A DNA stretch of 64,000 nucleotides from Lutjanus erythropterus (GCA_020091685.1 CM034599.1:27527922-27591921), one strand, 5' to 3'; shown: positions 51,507-63,726, counted from the first letter of the stretch. The notes: generated by a model not told the origin, from the sequence alone. Program-made: numbers and translations.

Positions 51507-51631
51507 GCTATGAGTAGTTGCTGTTTTTCCACCAGTATTTCATCATTGCATCATTCAGTTGCTCCCAAAGATAAGAGTAATTTGCAAGTAAACAAACCAA
51601 GTGTCCAGTGGTGAATTTAAAACATGTTTGT

Positions 51632-52235
51632 GAGAAGTAGTGGGGGGATTATTTGCATCCTTTACTTAAGTTAAAGTAGCAATGCGGCAGTGTATAAATA
51701 GTCTTTTACAAATAAATATCCTAAAATGTTAGTGATGAAAGAAGGACTAAGATCTTTTACTTGAGGAAAACAGAAATACTAAAAATAATCTGTTGCAAGT
51801 CCAAGTACTGTATTCAAAATGTTACTTAAGTGAAGGCACAGAAGATTTATCAACAGAACATATTTAGTATCAAAAGTGAAAAAACTTAGAACAGCTCCTT
51901 TAATATTGTTACATTATTATAGAATATCATGTTGCTCTGTTTTTATCATTGACAAATACATGTAGGCAGCATTTAAATATTGTAGCTGGTCAACATGGTG
52001 CTATTTTTGACTACTTTTATCCTCTGCTGGATAGTTTAATCTATAAAAAATATATTTTATGGACTGATCAATTGTTTTGTCACTATTAGCCATCAAATAA
52101 ATGCAGTGTAATGTAAGACTAGAAGTAGAATATAAGTAGAAATTTGCATAAAAAGGAAATATGCCAGCAAAGTAGTTACCTTGAATTTATACTTAAGCAC
52201 AGTAGTAGTAAATGTACTTAGTTACTGTCCAACAG
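51632..52235. mobile_element. 'agtaaaagtac'-type percomorph repeat, about 600 bp
   Basis: It opens 'gaagtagtggggggattatt' and closes 'ttagttactgtccaacagt'. Internal blocks such as 'gatcttttacttgaggaaaa', 'attcaaaatgttacttaag' and 'agtttaatctataa' occur in the order known for this abundant fish repeat. It differs from the 49015 family by ends and interior. Confidence 0.55.
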
Positions 52236-52509
52236 TGCCAAAAAAGAATATAGATTTCAGATTAGTTCAATATCTGAAGTTACTTATATTCTTATATATT
52301 CCTTCTGTTCCTCTTAACGTTTATGTTCTGCATAATTACTGTTACTGTGCAGCAGGACACAGGATGTTTACCATATCTTGATCCTATCCTTTATATAGGT
52401 TGCAAACCCTATCTCCTCCTTATGGCCTTCACCCTCTTTGTCACCCCGACAAAAGATCACAATAACCATGACAATCTCATCTTCAGGCGCAGAGGCTGCA
52501 GCAGGGACA

Positions 52510-52518
52510 TATATAAAG
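52510..52518 (+). promoter_or_regulatory. TATA-like box within ank1 intron 1
   Basis: TATATAAAG stands within a GC-richer stretch and is followed by a purine-rich region (to about 52600), as in many vertebrate 5' UTRs. It might mark an internal start site. AT-rich motifs like this also arise by chance, so support is weak. Confidence 0.2.
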
Positions 52519-52829
52519 AGACAATCAGTGAGAGACAAACAGAGGGACGCAGAGAGGGGGAGGCAGGCAGCGAGTGTGAGAAAGTAAATAATAAAAAAAA
52601 TGGGACGAGACGCTTCTCCACATAGACAGACAGTCAGATTTACATACAGACAGACAGACGGTGTTGAGTGGGGGAATGTAACAGCTTCATCCGCTCGCTT
52701 GCTTTGCTTCCTGTAAATGTGTCCATAGCTGAACGCTCCCCCGGGTCTCAGTCTGACTGACTCTACACTTACAATCCGGAAACATCCCGCTGCTGCCTGC
52801 TCAACCTCTTCAAACAGGCAGCCAGAGAG

Positions 52830-52961
52830 ATGAAGGAGGCAGAGATGGGGGCAGAGATGGAGGCCCGAGAGAAAAAGAAATGGACGAGGAGGAAAAAAAA
52901 AAAAATCAATTTTAAAACAAATGCAAGTCAGCAGAAAAAAGGTGATGAAATGGCTGTTTAA
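52830..52961 (+). other. small basic open frame, 43 codons, status unknown
   Basis: It starts MKEAEMGAEMEAREKKKW and continues with a run of Arg/Lys, ending GDEMAV then stop. It lies about 310 bases after a TATA-like box in ank1 intron 1. Neuronal ankyrin-1 isoforms have a different basic first exon, which raised the idea of an alternative start. However, no GT donor in phase 0 is available to join the ank1 exon at 60705. Most likely a purine-rich chance frame. Confidence 0.12.
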
Positions 52962-53065
52962 GCACTCTGCAGTGATTTCCATATCCGGTGTTCAATATTC
53001 CCCATAAAATGTATAGAAACCAACCAATCACACTGTTAGTTTAAAGGTCCAGGTACCTTAGAATG

Positions 53066-53820
53066 CAGGGCTCAACAATAAGGATTGCCTGGTTGCCCGG
53101 GGCAAGTAAAATGTCATACTGGACTAGTAAATCTGGCCACTCACTTCCCTGACTGGAAAAGTGGTAAAAAAAGAATTGAACTATTATACTAGTTTGATAA
53201 TTGATTAACCATTAAATTAATTTTTCTTGCAAAAATCGAAGAAAATGCCAAAATGAGACATTTAAAGCTACTACAAGGAGTTTTTAACTGGTTATGAAAC
53301 AGTCTAAATTCTTTACTGATGCCTCTATGTAAGTTAACAAGACCATAAGCAAGAAAACTGGCTTTTTTCTAAATAGCTGTTCTTAATGTCTGCCACCGGG
53401 TCGGATTCTCCTTGAAATCACATGAAACAAGACTGTTTTTACATTTTCCCAGGAGAAGTTACAGTAAGAAGTGAGTAAGCCAGTTAAAAAGAAGCAGGAG
53501 GTGGTTTTTCTTAAGATTTCTTAAGATTCGACTTTTAGGTTATATTTTGTGGTTGTTAGGGTGAAGACAGTACTGCTTTTATCCACAGGGGCCTCCAACA
53601 TCAACAAAATAAAAAAGTTGCTTGTAGTAGCTTTAAAGACATCGCCTTGGACTGAAAAACTGGGATGGGTATTTTATAGACATCGCAGCCTCAGATTAAA
53701 CATGACAATTAACTTTAATCTTTATTATTATTTGATAATCGCTAATCAATTAAGCAGTTTGTACAGGGGCAAGGAAAAATTGATTTTGGGCAAGTAGATT
53801 TCTGACTCTGTTGAACTCTG
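53066..53820 (+). mobile_element. MITE with CAGGGCTCAACA ends and GAATG target duplication
   Basis: The left end is CAGGGCTCAACA. The right end in reverse complement is CAGAGTTCAACA (10 of 12 match). GAATG flanks both sides directly (53061-53065 and 53821-53825), a 5-bp target duplication. Subterminal GGGCAAGTA-type words face each other near both ends. No coding frame is present. A second copy, inverted, lies at about 10.8-11.2 kb. Confidence 0.65.
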
Positions 53821-54098
53821 GAATGTGATGTTTATTGTATATCTACTGGTCCTTTACAGTAAATATATGTAGATATTGAGTTCAGCAGGGAGAAAATGGC
53901 AGAGTTTGGCATGCTTGCACAAATTTACATTGTTTAAAGTTCAGGAAAATTGTTGCAAGTTAAGCAGGACTTCTTGTGACATGCTGAACATACGCATGCA
54001 CCTTATTTTCACCTTTCTGCTGGGTGTACAAATAGCTGTGGTGGCTCTTAAAATATTTATGATTGCACCTGGCGCTGTGTCTGCAAATTCATGTTGTT

Positions 54099-54165
54099 TG
54101 TGTGTGTGTGTGGGTGTGTGTGCGTGTGTGTATGTGTGTGTGTGACAGAGAGTGTGTGTGAGAGA
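54099..54165. repeat. (GT)n-rich tract
   Basis: Interrupted GT run followed by short (GA)n. Confidence 0.85.
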
Positions 54166-54402
54166 GAGATGGACTCTGTCTGCACATTGTGTGAATTTTA
54201 TGTTAATTTAAATAGAAATGCTGAGATTCTCTGAAATAGATAATAGGTCGACATCCAAGTAGATTCTGCCTGGATCTTTGGCAGAGAGATTCTCTCTGCA
54301 TTGACATTCAGTGGACGAACTCCAGGATTTGTCTCTTGATTGCATTAGCAAAACAGTCTTGGCTCGCTGTTCTGTCACAATGAGACCTGTTCAGACAGAG
54401 TC

Positions 54403-55148
54403 TAACCTGTCTAGACTATTTGGAAGGACATGAGATACTCAAACCAGTAGTCCGGTGGTAGACTGAATGGGTCAAAAGATGATTAAAAATGACATGTATT
54501 TCAACGTTACGCAGCATTTTTCTTGCAAAATACTTAATACTTTCAGGCTGGGGCTGCAACTAACAGTTATTGTTATTATCGATTAATCTGCCTCTTATTT
54601 TCTAGATTAATCATTTGCTCTGTTAAATGGCCAAAAATTGTGAAAAATGCTCATTGCATTTTCTCAGAGCTCAAAGTGATGTCTTCAAATTGCTTCTTTG
54701 GTCTCCATTTACTGTCATAAATGACTATGAAAATAAATTATCAATTGTCAGCAGGTAATTTTCTTTTGAGCGACTAATCAATTAATCAACTAATCATCGC
54801 AGCCCTACTTAAGGCCTCTAAAAATCCTTCAAATGAAACAATCTGTGAAGGAACAATTGTTTCCATGTCATGTTGAAATTATGGCCCTAAGCTGGATGAG
54901 GCTTTACAAGTAGATATTTCTCATTTAGTTTGGAGGTCCTGACAGAAACTATGAAATAACTGCAAGTGGGCAAGATGCCTATTTTTGTTTTATCTGTAGG
55001 AAAATAGTATTAGTTTGTACAATTAAATGTAAGGCAACAATTCATTAAACCAGAAATGGTGTGTCATTGCCTTTGGAGACACTGGAGACAACGTCCTTTC
55101 CTAAAATAACAAAATATTCCCCCTGAATTTTGTCTGCTTGCAGTTTAG
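54403..55148. repeat. tandem duplication, unit 1
   Basis: The unit opens 'ctgtctagactatttggaag' and closes 'cccctgaattttgtctgctt' with 'gcagtttaggtaa' after it. Its interior has 'tgaaacaatctgtgaagg' and 'cctaagctggatgaggct'. The same order recurs in the next 590 bases. A family A MITE is inserted at 54549-54808. Confidence 0.55.
54549..54808 (+). mobile_element. family A MITE, shortened, inside a duplicated segment
   Basis: It begins 'tggggctgcaactaacagtt' and ends 'actaatcatcgcagcccta'. The interior is shortened, lacking much of the block after 'aaattgcttcttt'. It sits in the first unit of a tandem duplication and is absent from the matching point of the second unit. Confidence 0.6.
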
Positions 55149-55740
55149 GTAACCTGTCTAGACTGTTTGGAAGGACATGGCACACTTAAACCAGTGGTCC
55201 AGTAGTATCACAAAACAATTAAAGGTATTAGAAAGAAAAACCTGCACATGAAACAATCTGAGATGGAAAAATTGTTCTTTGGTTGACGTGGTTGTATGTT
55301 GCACGTCCATATTAAAGCCTTAAGCTTTGATGAGGCATTACAGGAAGGGCCTGACTGATAAATTATTTTGGGGGCAGATGCCAATAACATATGAGGGAGT
55401 AAAAATTTTTCTATGTCGACATATTGGCTGATATTGTACTTACTCCTTATATGTGCTATAAACGTAGCAATATACAATAACTCGGGCTGCAACTAACAGT
55501 TATTTTCATTGACGATAGAACTGTTGATTATTTTCTTGAGTAACTGATGAGTTGTTTGGTCTATGGCTGTATGAAATCCCAGAAAATGGTGAAAATATGT
55601 GATGACAATTGTGTAGTCACATTTTATTCGTTTTTTATAGATTAAACAATTAATCGTGAAAGCAATCAGCAGATGAATCAATACAGAAAATTGCAGCCCT
55701 AATAAACAAATTCCCCTGAATTTTACCTGCAACTGACATA
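55149..55740. repeat. tandem duplication, unit 2
   Basis: It starts 'ctgtctagactgtttggaag' and has 'tgaaacaatctgagatgg' and 'cttaagctttgatgaggc'. It ends 'ttcccctgaattttacctgc', in the same order as unit 1. It carries its own MITE pieces at 55338-55702, at a different site. Confidence 0.55.
55483..55702 (+). mobile_element. family A MITE, short copy
   Basis: It begins 'cgggctgcaactaacagtt' and ends 'gaaaattgcagccctaa'. Only about 220 bases long, it keeps mainly the ends. It is in the second unit of the tandem duplication, at a different point from the 54549 copy. A fragment with 'gcctgactgataaatt' and 'atattggctgatatt' (55338-55480) just before it looks like part of another MITE. Confidence 0.5.
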
Positions 55741-57282
55741 ATAGAAATAATTTTAATGCTCTGAGCTAAATGCTAAAAGCTGGTTTGTTTTCTGCATAGA
55801 AGCAGATGTAAAGGAGGTAAGTGTGCTTGCAATATAGCATTACAGTATGTGGAAGTGATCCTGCAACAGTGTTTGTATACAGCCTCTGTAAAGAGACAGA
55901 ACAGAAACAGTTTACACACAGATTGGATTCGGATGGAGAGAGACAGCATGCAGAAGTTACAACAGCCATATTCAAGCCCACAGAGTGTTCTCAAATCCTG
56001 AGCTTTACACAATTTTAACACATTGACTGCTACTTTCTAGTCTCCAGCCTTCCCATTCACAATGTCTTATTTCTCCCCCTCACACACACAAACACACACA
56101 TTCAGTCTGATCCCATTCAGAATCGTCACAAACACACACACGTAATCGATCTCTGTGAAAATGACGATCCCTCAGGTGTAGTCGTCTGTTGCAGAGGATC
56201 TTATTGGCCGGGATCTCAGGCATGCCTTTTCTTTCACACGCGCACACGTACATATACATTGAGTTTTCGAACACTGCAGTCCACGAGCGAGGGTGGTGAT
56301 GTCATTCTGTCTGCTGCAGCAGCAGCAGAGGAGGAAAGCGAGGGGAGAGAGAGGCATGAGAAGCGAAGGGATGGAGGAGGGAAAGAAGGCAACAGGAAAG
56401 AAGAGCTGAGATAAAGACGAGGAGAGGGGAGTTCAGGGCAGAGGATTTTCTGTGATGAGATAAGGGAATAATTTGACTTGGTAATTTTGAGCTTCATTAT
56501 GAGGAGCCGTGCTCTGTCTCAGCCGGAGGACAGTTGCATGCACGTTGCACGGCGACAGTGTGTCCTAATATTGCTAATGTTAAGCGTGGAGCCGCTGAGC
56601 AGGTTATTGTCTCTTTCTGTTGCTCCAAACAGTTTGATTAATGTGCTCGCTCATTTTTTCAGCTCAGCCTCCAGAGCCCGAAGCCTGTCCGCTCTCAGAA
56701 ACACACACATTCATCTAAAACAGTCCGGCAAGACGTAGCAGAGGAGTTACCACAGAACATTTTTAGACTGTGACATGTGCACTGCACCTGTTTACGTCTG
56801 AGTTAGTAGATGGGTGTGGTTCCCCTGCATCCTTATCTCGACGCAACACACGTCCACTTCTTGACGCAAGCAGATACACACAGAAACATGCAGGACTGAC
56901 CAGCAGGAGAGTAAATGTGCTGTAACCCGCAGCGACATCTAGCTCGAGTCTCTCTGGGGGATTCTAGTGTGAGTCTCTGTGGTCTTGTAAACTTCAACAG
57001 GCTTGTTTCTGGGAGGCAGTGAACTGAGACTGGGTGGGGGGGGAGTGGGAAGCCAGCAGAGGGGCCTCAGTCAGGGTTCACCATGGTGTTACCATGCCAC
57101 CATTTGCTGTGGGAGCATCTATATTGTGTGAGGTTGTGTGCCTTTGCATCAGCTGTATTTGCTTCAACTCTGATGAAAGGATTTTTCTTGTGTAACCATG
57201 GTAGAGTCTGCAAACATTTCATGCAACAGAACATATATACCTGTATAAAAAGATATAGATTGTCTGGTCTTTGTTTAAAACC

Positions 57283-57632
57283 ATAATATGTAACATTTCT
57301 GCACTAAAATGACTGTCTAAAAATGATGTTGATGTTCAAACCCAGAAAAATGTGTAATTTATTCATGGTAACGATGTGTTTCCTACAAGCTTCATGTTGC
57401 TCTAACTTTCAAGAGGGTGAGGAAGGAAGCCAGTGAATGTGACTAATATAACAAATAAAACTTTATTGCATTACCTTGTCCATGAACATGATTTCTATCG
57501 AGTCATGTCAGATAGATTTTTATCAGCGATGGCGGTTATTTAATCATGAAGATAACAGCTTCCATGATCCCACATCAAACTACGTCCGTTGTTATTGTTT
57601 TAATGTGAGAGAGACACCTAGTGGCAGAACAT
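57283..57632. repeat. dispersed repeat, 'aatatgtaac' type
   Basis: It begins 'taatatgtaacatttctgca' and ends 'gagagacacctagtggcaga', word pairs that delimit a common fish MITE group. The interior contains 'aaactacgtccgttg'. It lies in ank1 intron 1. Confidence 0.35.
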
Positions 57633-58513
57633 ACACACAACCTGTTGAATTCATACTCAAAACAAATTGAGTATACTACACTGTAGTAACTCACTATCCC
57701 CTCTTGTGGTACAAAATGGTATTACAAGACAGGATGGTCCGGTGCTAGCTGGTTAGCTTAAGTAGATATTTTGTGCAACACAATACATACACATCATTGA
57801 CATAGTGGCAGTTGTTATGTCTAAACAATCTGTTGTTAATTTTGGTTAATTTTTGAATGTTTTAGACAAACATGCTTGCATATAGCTCTGTTAATAATTT
57901 AATTATTTTTTCTTCTGTATATAGAACACACCTCTAAGTTTAACAGTAGGAAGAGTGATTGACATTATTGTGATAGAATAATTATTTTTTTATGAAAGGT
58001 TTTCTTATGTAACACACTTGCCAGTGATTTGGCCTCTTGAAGACAGTCTGACTGCAGTATATAATTCGGCTACATATCTTGTATACATTCATTTGTGTAA
58101 ACTTGTGTGCTGTTTTGGGATGGTGTATCTCAGTATGGTTAGAGTGACTGGAGTGACAGGTGTGTGTGCGTCTGTGGAAGGATAGGAGGTGTCCTGGGGT
58201 CAGTCTGCTGCTCCGAGGGTGGAGGTTTGTGGTTTTTAATCTTCCTCAAAGTGAAAGGGAATGAGAGAGTCTATGGGAGAGGGAGAACATGACTTACCAA
58301 GACAGCCTGACAACTGTGAGTTCATAAAACTGTTATCTGAAATGCTGGACAGTTAATGATGTGCTGAAATGCTTTTTATACTTATTATGCATTTTCATGT
58401 TAAAGTAGTTACCTAAATATCCTACAGAAGTGTTATTTGCTTTACAGAATACCCAGTGTATTTTCTCTTTGTGTGTGTGGGAATGTCTCATCAGTGTTTA
58501 GCATGTCAGCATG

Positions 58514-58545
58514 TATGTGTGTGTGTGTGTGTATGTGTGTGTGTG
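58514..58545. repeat. (GT)n microsatellite
   Basis: GT run with one TA interruption. Confidence 0.9.
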
Positions 58546-60704
58546 ACTCAGAGGCTTTGTACTGCAGAGTAGTATGCCTGTCAGTTGTCTGTGAGCAAAA
58601 GCTAAAAACAAAAACATCTTATGTAGAGAATGACAATGACTCAGAGGCAAGTGGCTCCCTGCATGAGTCAGTGTACCCACACAAAAGCTCAGGATTTATT
58701 ACTTTACACCCCGGATGCTGCACACTGTGTGAAGTTCATCTGATAAGTGGAAACTTTGCCGTTGCATAAATTTCATCTCTGTACCAGATTATGAGCAACA
58801 AGAATCACAGACTGGCAGATAATTCTCTGCTACTTGAGTCAGCTGGAACTTTTCCTTTCACAGTTTTCTGTTTCCCTGCCATCGCCCCTACTTTTCTCTT
58901 TTTTTTTTTTTAAGGCGACCTCTCTCTTTGCACAGCACTGTGCCATTGGTGTCATGCTGAGGGTGTGTTGTGTCATTTGTTGCTATGCCTCTCCTTCAGG
59001 CATGTGGATCCTTTCTCTTGCTCTCTCCCTCTCTGTCAAAAGAGGACCAACAGCCCTGTCACAACAATAGACAACACAGCTTAAAGCAGCGTGTTATGAA
59101 GTCGAGAGAAGCAGCTTGTTTGCTGTGGTGTTTTGGATTGGAAAATGCTCCTGTGTGTGGTTTATTAATGAATTTATTCCCTGCGTTTGTGTGAAAACAT
59201 ATCCGGGATGATTGGATGGCTGATTGTTTTCCTGACCAGCATGTTGAGATAGGTGGTTAGATGGAGGGAGGGAGGGGGGACAGAGAGGAGATTATGTAAA
59301 TGAAATGAAAAAGTGCAGGGTTTGCCGCAGTCGAGTTTCTCCCTGTGGTTCTCCTGCTTTTCCTCCTCTCCCTCGCTCTCCCCCTGTGCCGCATGAGTGA
59401 TCCTGTTTCAGCAGCACCCCTGCCTGCCTGCTTGCCTGGGAGAGGCATGAAGCCCTCAGACACAAACAAAACACAGACAAAAACACTAGACGTGCCATGT
59501 GCCGGCCCGTGAGCCAGAACTCACCAAACCCTCCTCTCTCTCTCTGTCTCTCCTTTCTCCATTCACCTTCTTTCTCTCTCTTTCATTCAGACACACATAA
59601 ACTCCAGAGTCCAGACAAAGAGCCGACAGTCCGCTGGTCTCAACAGACACTCCAGTAGCTGTCAGTATTATCACACTCACCTTATCACCTGAGTAGAGAG
59701 CAGTGGAAAGACTTGTGAACACATTTTTAGAGGTTTTGTTGAGCAAACAGCCAGGAGTAGAGCTGGGCATCTTACTTTCCAGTTTTCTAAAAATTAGTTT
59801 TGACAAAAAGAACATTTCATTACACATATGATACAAATGCTCACTTTAAAGGAAGTTGTTCATAAACCTGGGAGCAGCTGGAGAAACTATATAGAAACTG
59901 ATGGAATATCTGTCCAGCATTGGACTATATGAAAAAATATACATAACTGTCTGTCTTAGATATTGAAATTTGGTATCCAATGACAAGGCATGTTTTGACA
60001 CTCAACAACAAAGTCCGGTACCCAGTCCAAGCCAGGGGTTGTTTTGGGGCTCAAGGCAAACACAGGCACGGGCGCCTCTACATCCCTTGTTCTCCTTGTT
60101 CTTTTTCAATAATGAGTCATGAAAATAGTTTTATTTATTGGACTGTGGAGGATGAAATGATCTGGTGATATGGCAGCGGATACTTCTGTATCTCTTGCCA
60201 GATGGCAGCAGGGTCAACAGGCTGTCTGGAGTGGGTTTTGTCATTTGGTATCCTCCTGCTTCCTCCTTCTTTCAGCACTGCTGGGGTAGCTTTGCTTCAT
60301 TTTGCAACAGTCTGTACACCACATTGAGCTGTTTGTTTACATGAGTATCGGTTAAGGTACTATTTCGGCACAAGTACCTTTTTAAGAGTATCGTAATAGC
60401 AACGCTATCTGAAAAAGCCCAAACCCTAAATCACACCCTCCAACACACATTTCCAGTGTGCAGATGCAGATTTTCACACTGCACCGTCCAAAAACCATCC
60501 CAAGGGCGGAGTGACATGAGAGGAAAACTGATGGATTGCTACTGAACGGTTTCGGTCATTCAAAGTGTCTCTATAAATGAATATTAACCATGTTCTGTCT
60601 CCCTCTCCATTTTCCCTCTCTACTCCTCCACTTTATGTGTCTTTCACTTTCTCTTCTACCCCATATCCCTCTCCTCTTTCCCTCTCTCTCTGCCCTGCTT
60701 GCAG

Positions 60705-60806
60705 GCAGATGCTGGCAACAGTTTTCTCCGAGCGGCCCGTTCTGGCAACCTGGACAAGGCCCTGGAACATATCAAAAATGGCATCGATATAAATACAGCC
60801 AATCAG
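60705..60806 (+). CDS. ank1: ankyrin-1, second coding exon (start of the ankyrin repeat domain)
   Basis: This is a 102-bp exon of 34 codons in phase 0/0. It follows a long CT-rich tract and 'ttgcag' acceptor and precedes a 'gtgaga' donor. The product contains [15 protein letters not shown] and ends IDINTANQ, which is the conserved opening of the membrane-binding ankyrin repeat domain in vertebrate ankyrins. The serine and His (RSGN, ALEH) and the preceding ADA fit ANK1 better than ANK2 (usually SDSN..RAGN) or ANK3 (usually SYLRAARAG with INICNQ); this comparison is from memory. The ankyrin repeats bind membrane partners such as anion exchanger and channels, anchoring them to the spectrin network under the plasma membrane. 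No further repeat exon is visible before the window ends, so the gene is cut. An ankyrin identity is close to certain; the ank1 paralogue call is likely. Confidence 0.88.
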
Positions 60807-61204
60807 GTGAGAGAGCTGCACATTTACTGAAATCCAATTGGTTGAAGTTAAAGCTTCGGACTGGCAGGCTCAGTGGTATTTATTTATACCATTCTTGGCT
60901 TTTTATTCTTGTCAGGCAATTTTTGCTTATCTGCAAAACTGGTCATCAGTTGTTCTGTGTTGTAGTGTTTGGCAAGAAGAGAAACAGAAATATTTTGGGA
61001 ATTTATGAGTATTCATGTGGCACTGATGGCCCACAGTCGAGTCCTGCCAGGATTTAGTCTTCTGTCTTCCTGTTTGTTTTCTGACTGATTAAATTAAAAG
61101 TCCGGAGGTGGATGGACTGCCCACCTCTCATTCAAAAAAAGAACAGCATTGTGTGATGGGACAGACAGTGCCATTTAGCTATTTTACAAACAGTGAAATG
61201 TTTT

Positions 61205-62125
61205 TAGGGCTGCCCCCAACTAAAGATTTTTCTTGTCAACTCATAGTCATTATTTTAGGCCATAAGGCCTTGTGTCCACAGCATTTTTGTGCAGCTGCTG
61301 CAAGCACTTCTACCTGAAAATCTCTGAACTTTTCGAAAAACCTAGTAGTATTAGCTAGTATTAGGAGCATCATTTTTTTCATGCAGCCAATCATATATTA
61401 AGTTGGGAATCATCACCTTTTTAACCAAGAAAGTGGAGGCCAGTTTGGGTTTATATCTTTTTGCTTTGTTTTGTTTTTTTCTGATGTGTGCCAGAGAGCC
61501 GAGATTCAACTCATGTGTGTGTAGGAGAGCAGAGAGAAAGTACTTTTGTAGCTTCTAACTGAATCTCTGTGGTTTGAAGTTTCTCCACTGTGTCGCTGCA
61601 GGCGTTTGTTTTACTGTTTTATGTTCCCTTTCAGCTGATTAGAGTTTTGTTGTTACTGCTGATGAAAACCCAGATTTCTTGATTTGGATCCTTCAAAATA
61701 AAAGCTTTTAGATAGCAAAATATCTGAAGAATTTACAGGAAACAAAATGAAGCTAACCAGGGTTTTAGAGCCACTTGACTCAAGACAAACACATGGTCGC
61801 CCAGATGCAAAGAAATTTTGAAGATATTGTTGTCATAGAAACAAAACCAGTGTGCAGACGAAACCAGTTTTTTATTTTTCGTAACCACAAGATGCTTCAT
61901 CCCAGTGCTCCATAGCGCCAGCATCTTTTTGCCAGCAAAAACACGATGTGGACACAGGCCAATCGTCGACTAATCATTGCACACTTATGACATTTATTTA
62001 AGTAGTAGTCTATTTAATTATTTAAATATTTATGACTTATCAACACAATGGATGATGTATACAAAATAACTTCAACTAAGACTCTTCTCACTGATGGTTT
62101 AGTCAGCTATTAGGGGACAACCCTA
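61205..62125. mobile_element. hAT-like MITE with 8-bp target duplication, interrupted by a second element
   Basis: The element opens TAGGGCTGCCCCCAACTAA and closes GGGGACAACCCTA. AATGTTTT stands immediately outside both ends (61197-61204 and 62126-62133), the 8-bp duplication expected for hAT transposons. Close to each end are the CGACTAATC / GTCGACTAA-like words usual in this fish repeat group. There is no transposase frame. Its middle is occupied by another inverted-repeat element (61266-61960). Confidence 0.75.
61266..61960. mobile_element. nested inverted-repeat element inside the hAT-like MITE
   Basis: The left end reads GGCCTTGTGTCCACAGC and the right end, in reverse complement, GGCCTGTGTCCACATCG. 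Both continue into T-rich 'tttttgtgc/tttttgc' arms. The interior has no long frame. It lies wholly within the 61205-62125 element, so it inserted later. Confidence 0.6.
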
Positions 62126-63726
62126 AATGTTTTTATTTGTAATTTTTATTGGTAATTTTTCAGTTCCAAACAGACAAATGGCTTGCAGTTGTCCTACAGT
62201 TTACACGGACCATCTGTAACACCATTTGTTGTATTATTAATTCTATATAAATGTGTTTGTGAGTGTCCAGTGTGCATGTTGTGTCTGATTTGATCACTGT
62301 GTTGTTATGTGTCCGTCTGCTTGTGCACTTAGTCATGTACTGTACTGTATATGCATGCTCAGGTAGACTGTTAATCAGTAGCTGAAGGTGGCAGGCAGAG
62401 TCTCCAGGGTTTGCAGAGAAGCTGATAAATGTGGCGGGAGCTTCTCCTTCGCCCCACCTCTTCCATCCTGCCTTCTTTACTCTGACGCTTGTTCCCAGAG
62501 TGTCCAGGAAGAGGCAGCGTTAGTGGGGTACGACCACTGCCCTCAGGCTACTGAAACATGGCCAAAATACTGAGTGTGTTAATGTGTGTGTGTGTGTGTG
62601 AGAGAGATTCCTCAGGCTCATTAATCTAACTTAGTCATGGTTTCCCTTCCATTCACTTACGCTGTCCTCAACATTTTGTAATTATTGCTGGTAATGCTCC
62701 TGTCAGCAGGATTTCTATGAGGCTTATTTTTTAGGCTCAATATCTGGCCGCACATAACAACAGATTCATTCATGTGAGGTGACACTGTACAGAGGCCATT
62801 ACTGGTAAACTCCGTCACCATGATGATGAAGGGAGACACCGCATGGATTACAAATATTATTACAAGCAGAAATACTGTCTGATAGTCTGATACCAGAAAC
62901 TTTTTGACTTGTAACCTATGTTCACCTGATTTTTACATAATTTCATTTCATTGATGACGTTGATATTCGTCAAATGAATTGTTGTTTGTTTTTTTTCACT
63001 GTTTGGTGTTAACTGTCTTTGAGTTTAAGTGATAATCTACAACGCTATTGTTTGATTTGAATTAAGTGACACCTCTGCACGCATTTTAATTTGTAGTTTT
63101 GCACTTAAAGCCCCTACATGTGCAATATCTATGTGATTATAATGTGATGATGTGACATTATCTGTCAAATTAGTCTGGTGTTTTTTTACTTGCAAGAAAA
63201 AAAAAATATAAGGTTTTATTTAGATTTCTCAGTATATACATTTTATACTTTCCAAATCATCAAACCGAAGACCCACAATCTTAATGACAAAGCAACACAA
63301 AACATACAAAAACACACAGTTAGTCCACACAAACCTACAAGCTCAACATCTGGATCTTCATAGCTCATAAATTTAAATGAAATATGTTAAATATAAATAA
63401 ACATACACACACATCTTTAACTCAGACCATTCTTTTCCATCAAGTACTCTCATCTTTCATCCAACAATATGACTCACATATTGACTCCTAACACTCAATT
63501 GTTATGTCCTAGGTGGCATCAATGTCTACCTGTCCCACATTCAACAACAACAAAAACACAAGCAAACCAATCAAAGAAAGAGAAAACAAACAAAAAACAA
63601 TAACTTCAGACTGGGTTAATTTGCTATTTTCGAAGGCAATTGTCTTTTCCATATTCAAAGTAGAAGAGGTCACTCAGAAGAGCGCAGATCTCCGCCACGA
63701 ACCCCAAAGAATAGAAGAATATTGAG

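Larger units (their letters stand above)
48334..60704 (+). other. ank1: ank1 intron 1 (12.4 kb)
   Basis: The intron is bounded by gtgagta and ttgcag. It holds several interspersed repeats (listed separately) and a tandem duplication near 54.4-55.7 kb. It also has a TATA-bearing purine-rich stretch at 52.5-52.96 kb and a GC-richer unique stretch near 56.28-56.74 kb. The rest shows no exon that I can support. Confidence 0.6.

Noticed and set aside
52830..52961. Basic frame as the neuronal ank1 first exon
   Set aside because: No phase-0 GT donor joins it to the exon at 60705, and no clear residue match to known neuronal ankyrin starts.
52368..52982. 204-codon open frame on the - strand, the longest in the window
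   Set aside because: Its composition follows CT-rich and poly-T sequence (runs of Phe, Leu, Cys). It overlaps ank1 intron 1 in antisense, has no recognisable domain and no splice or promoter support.
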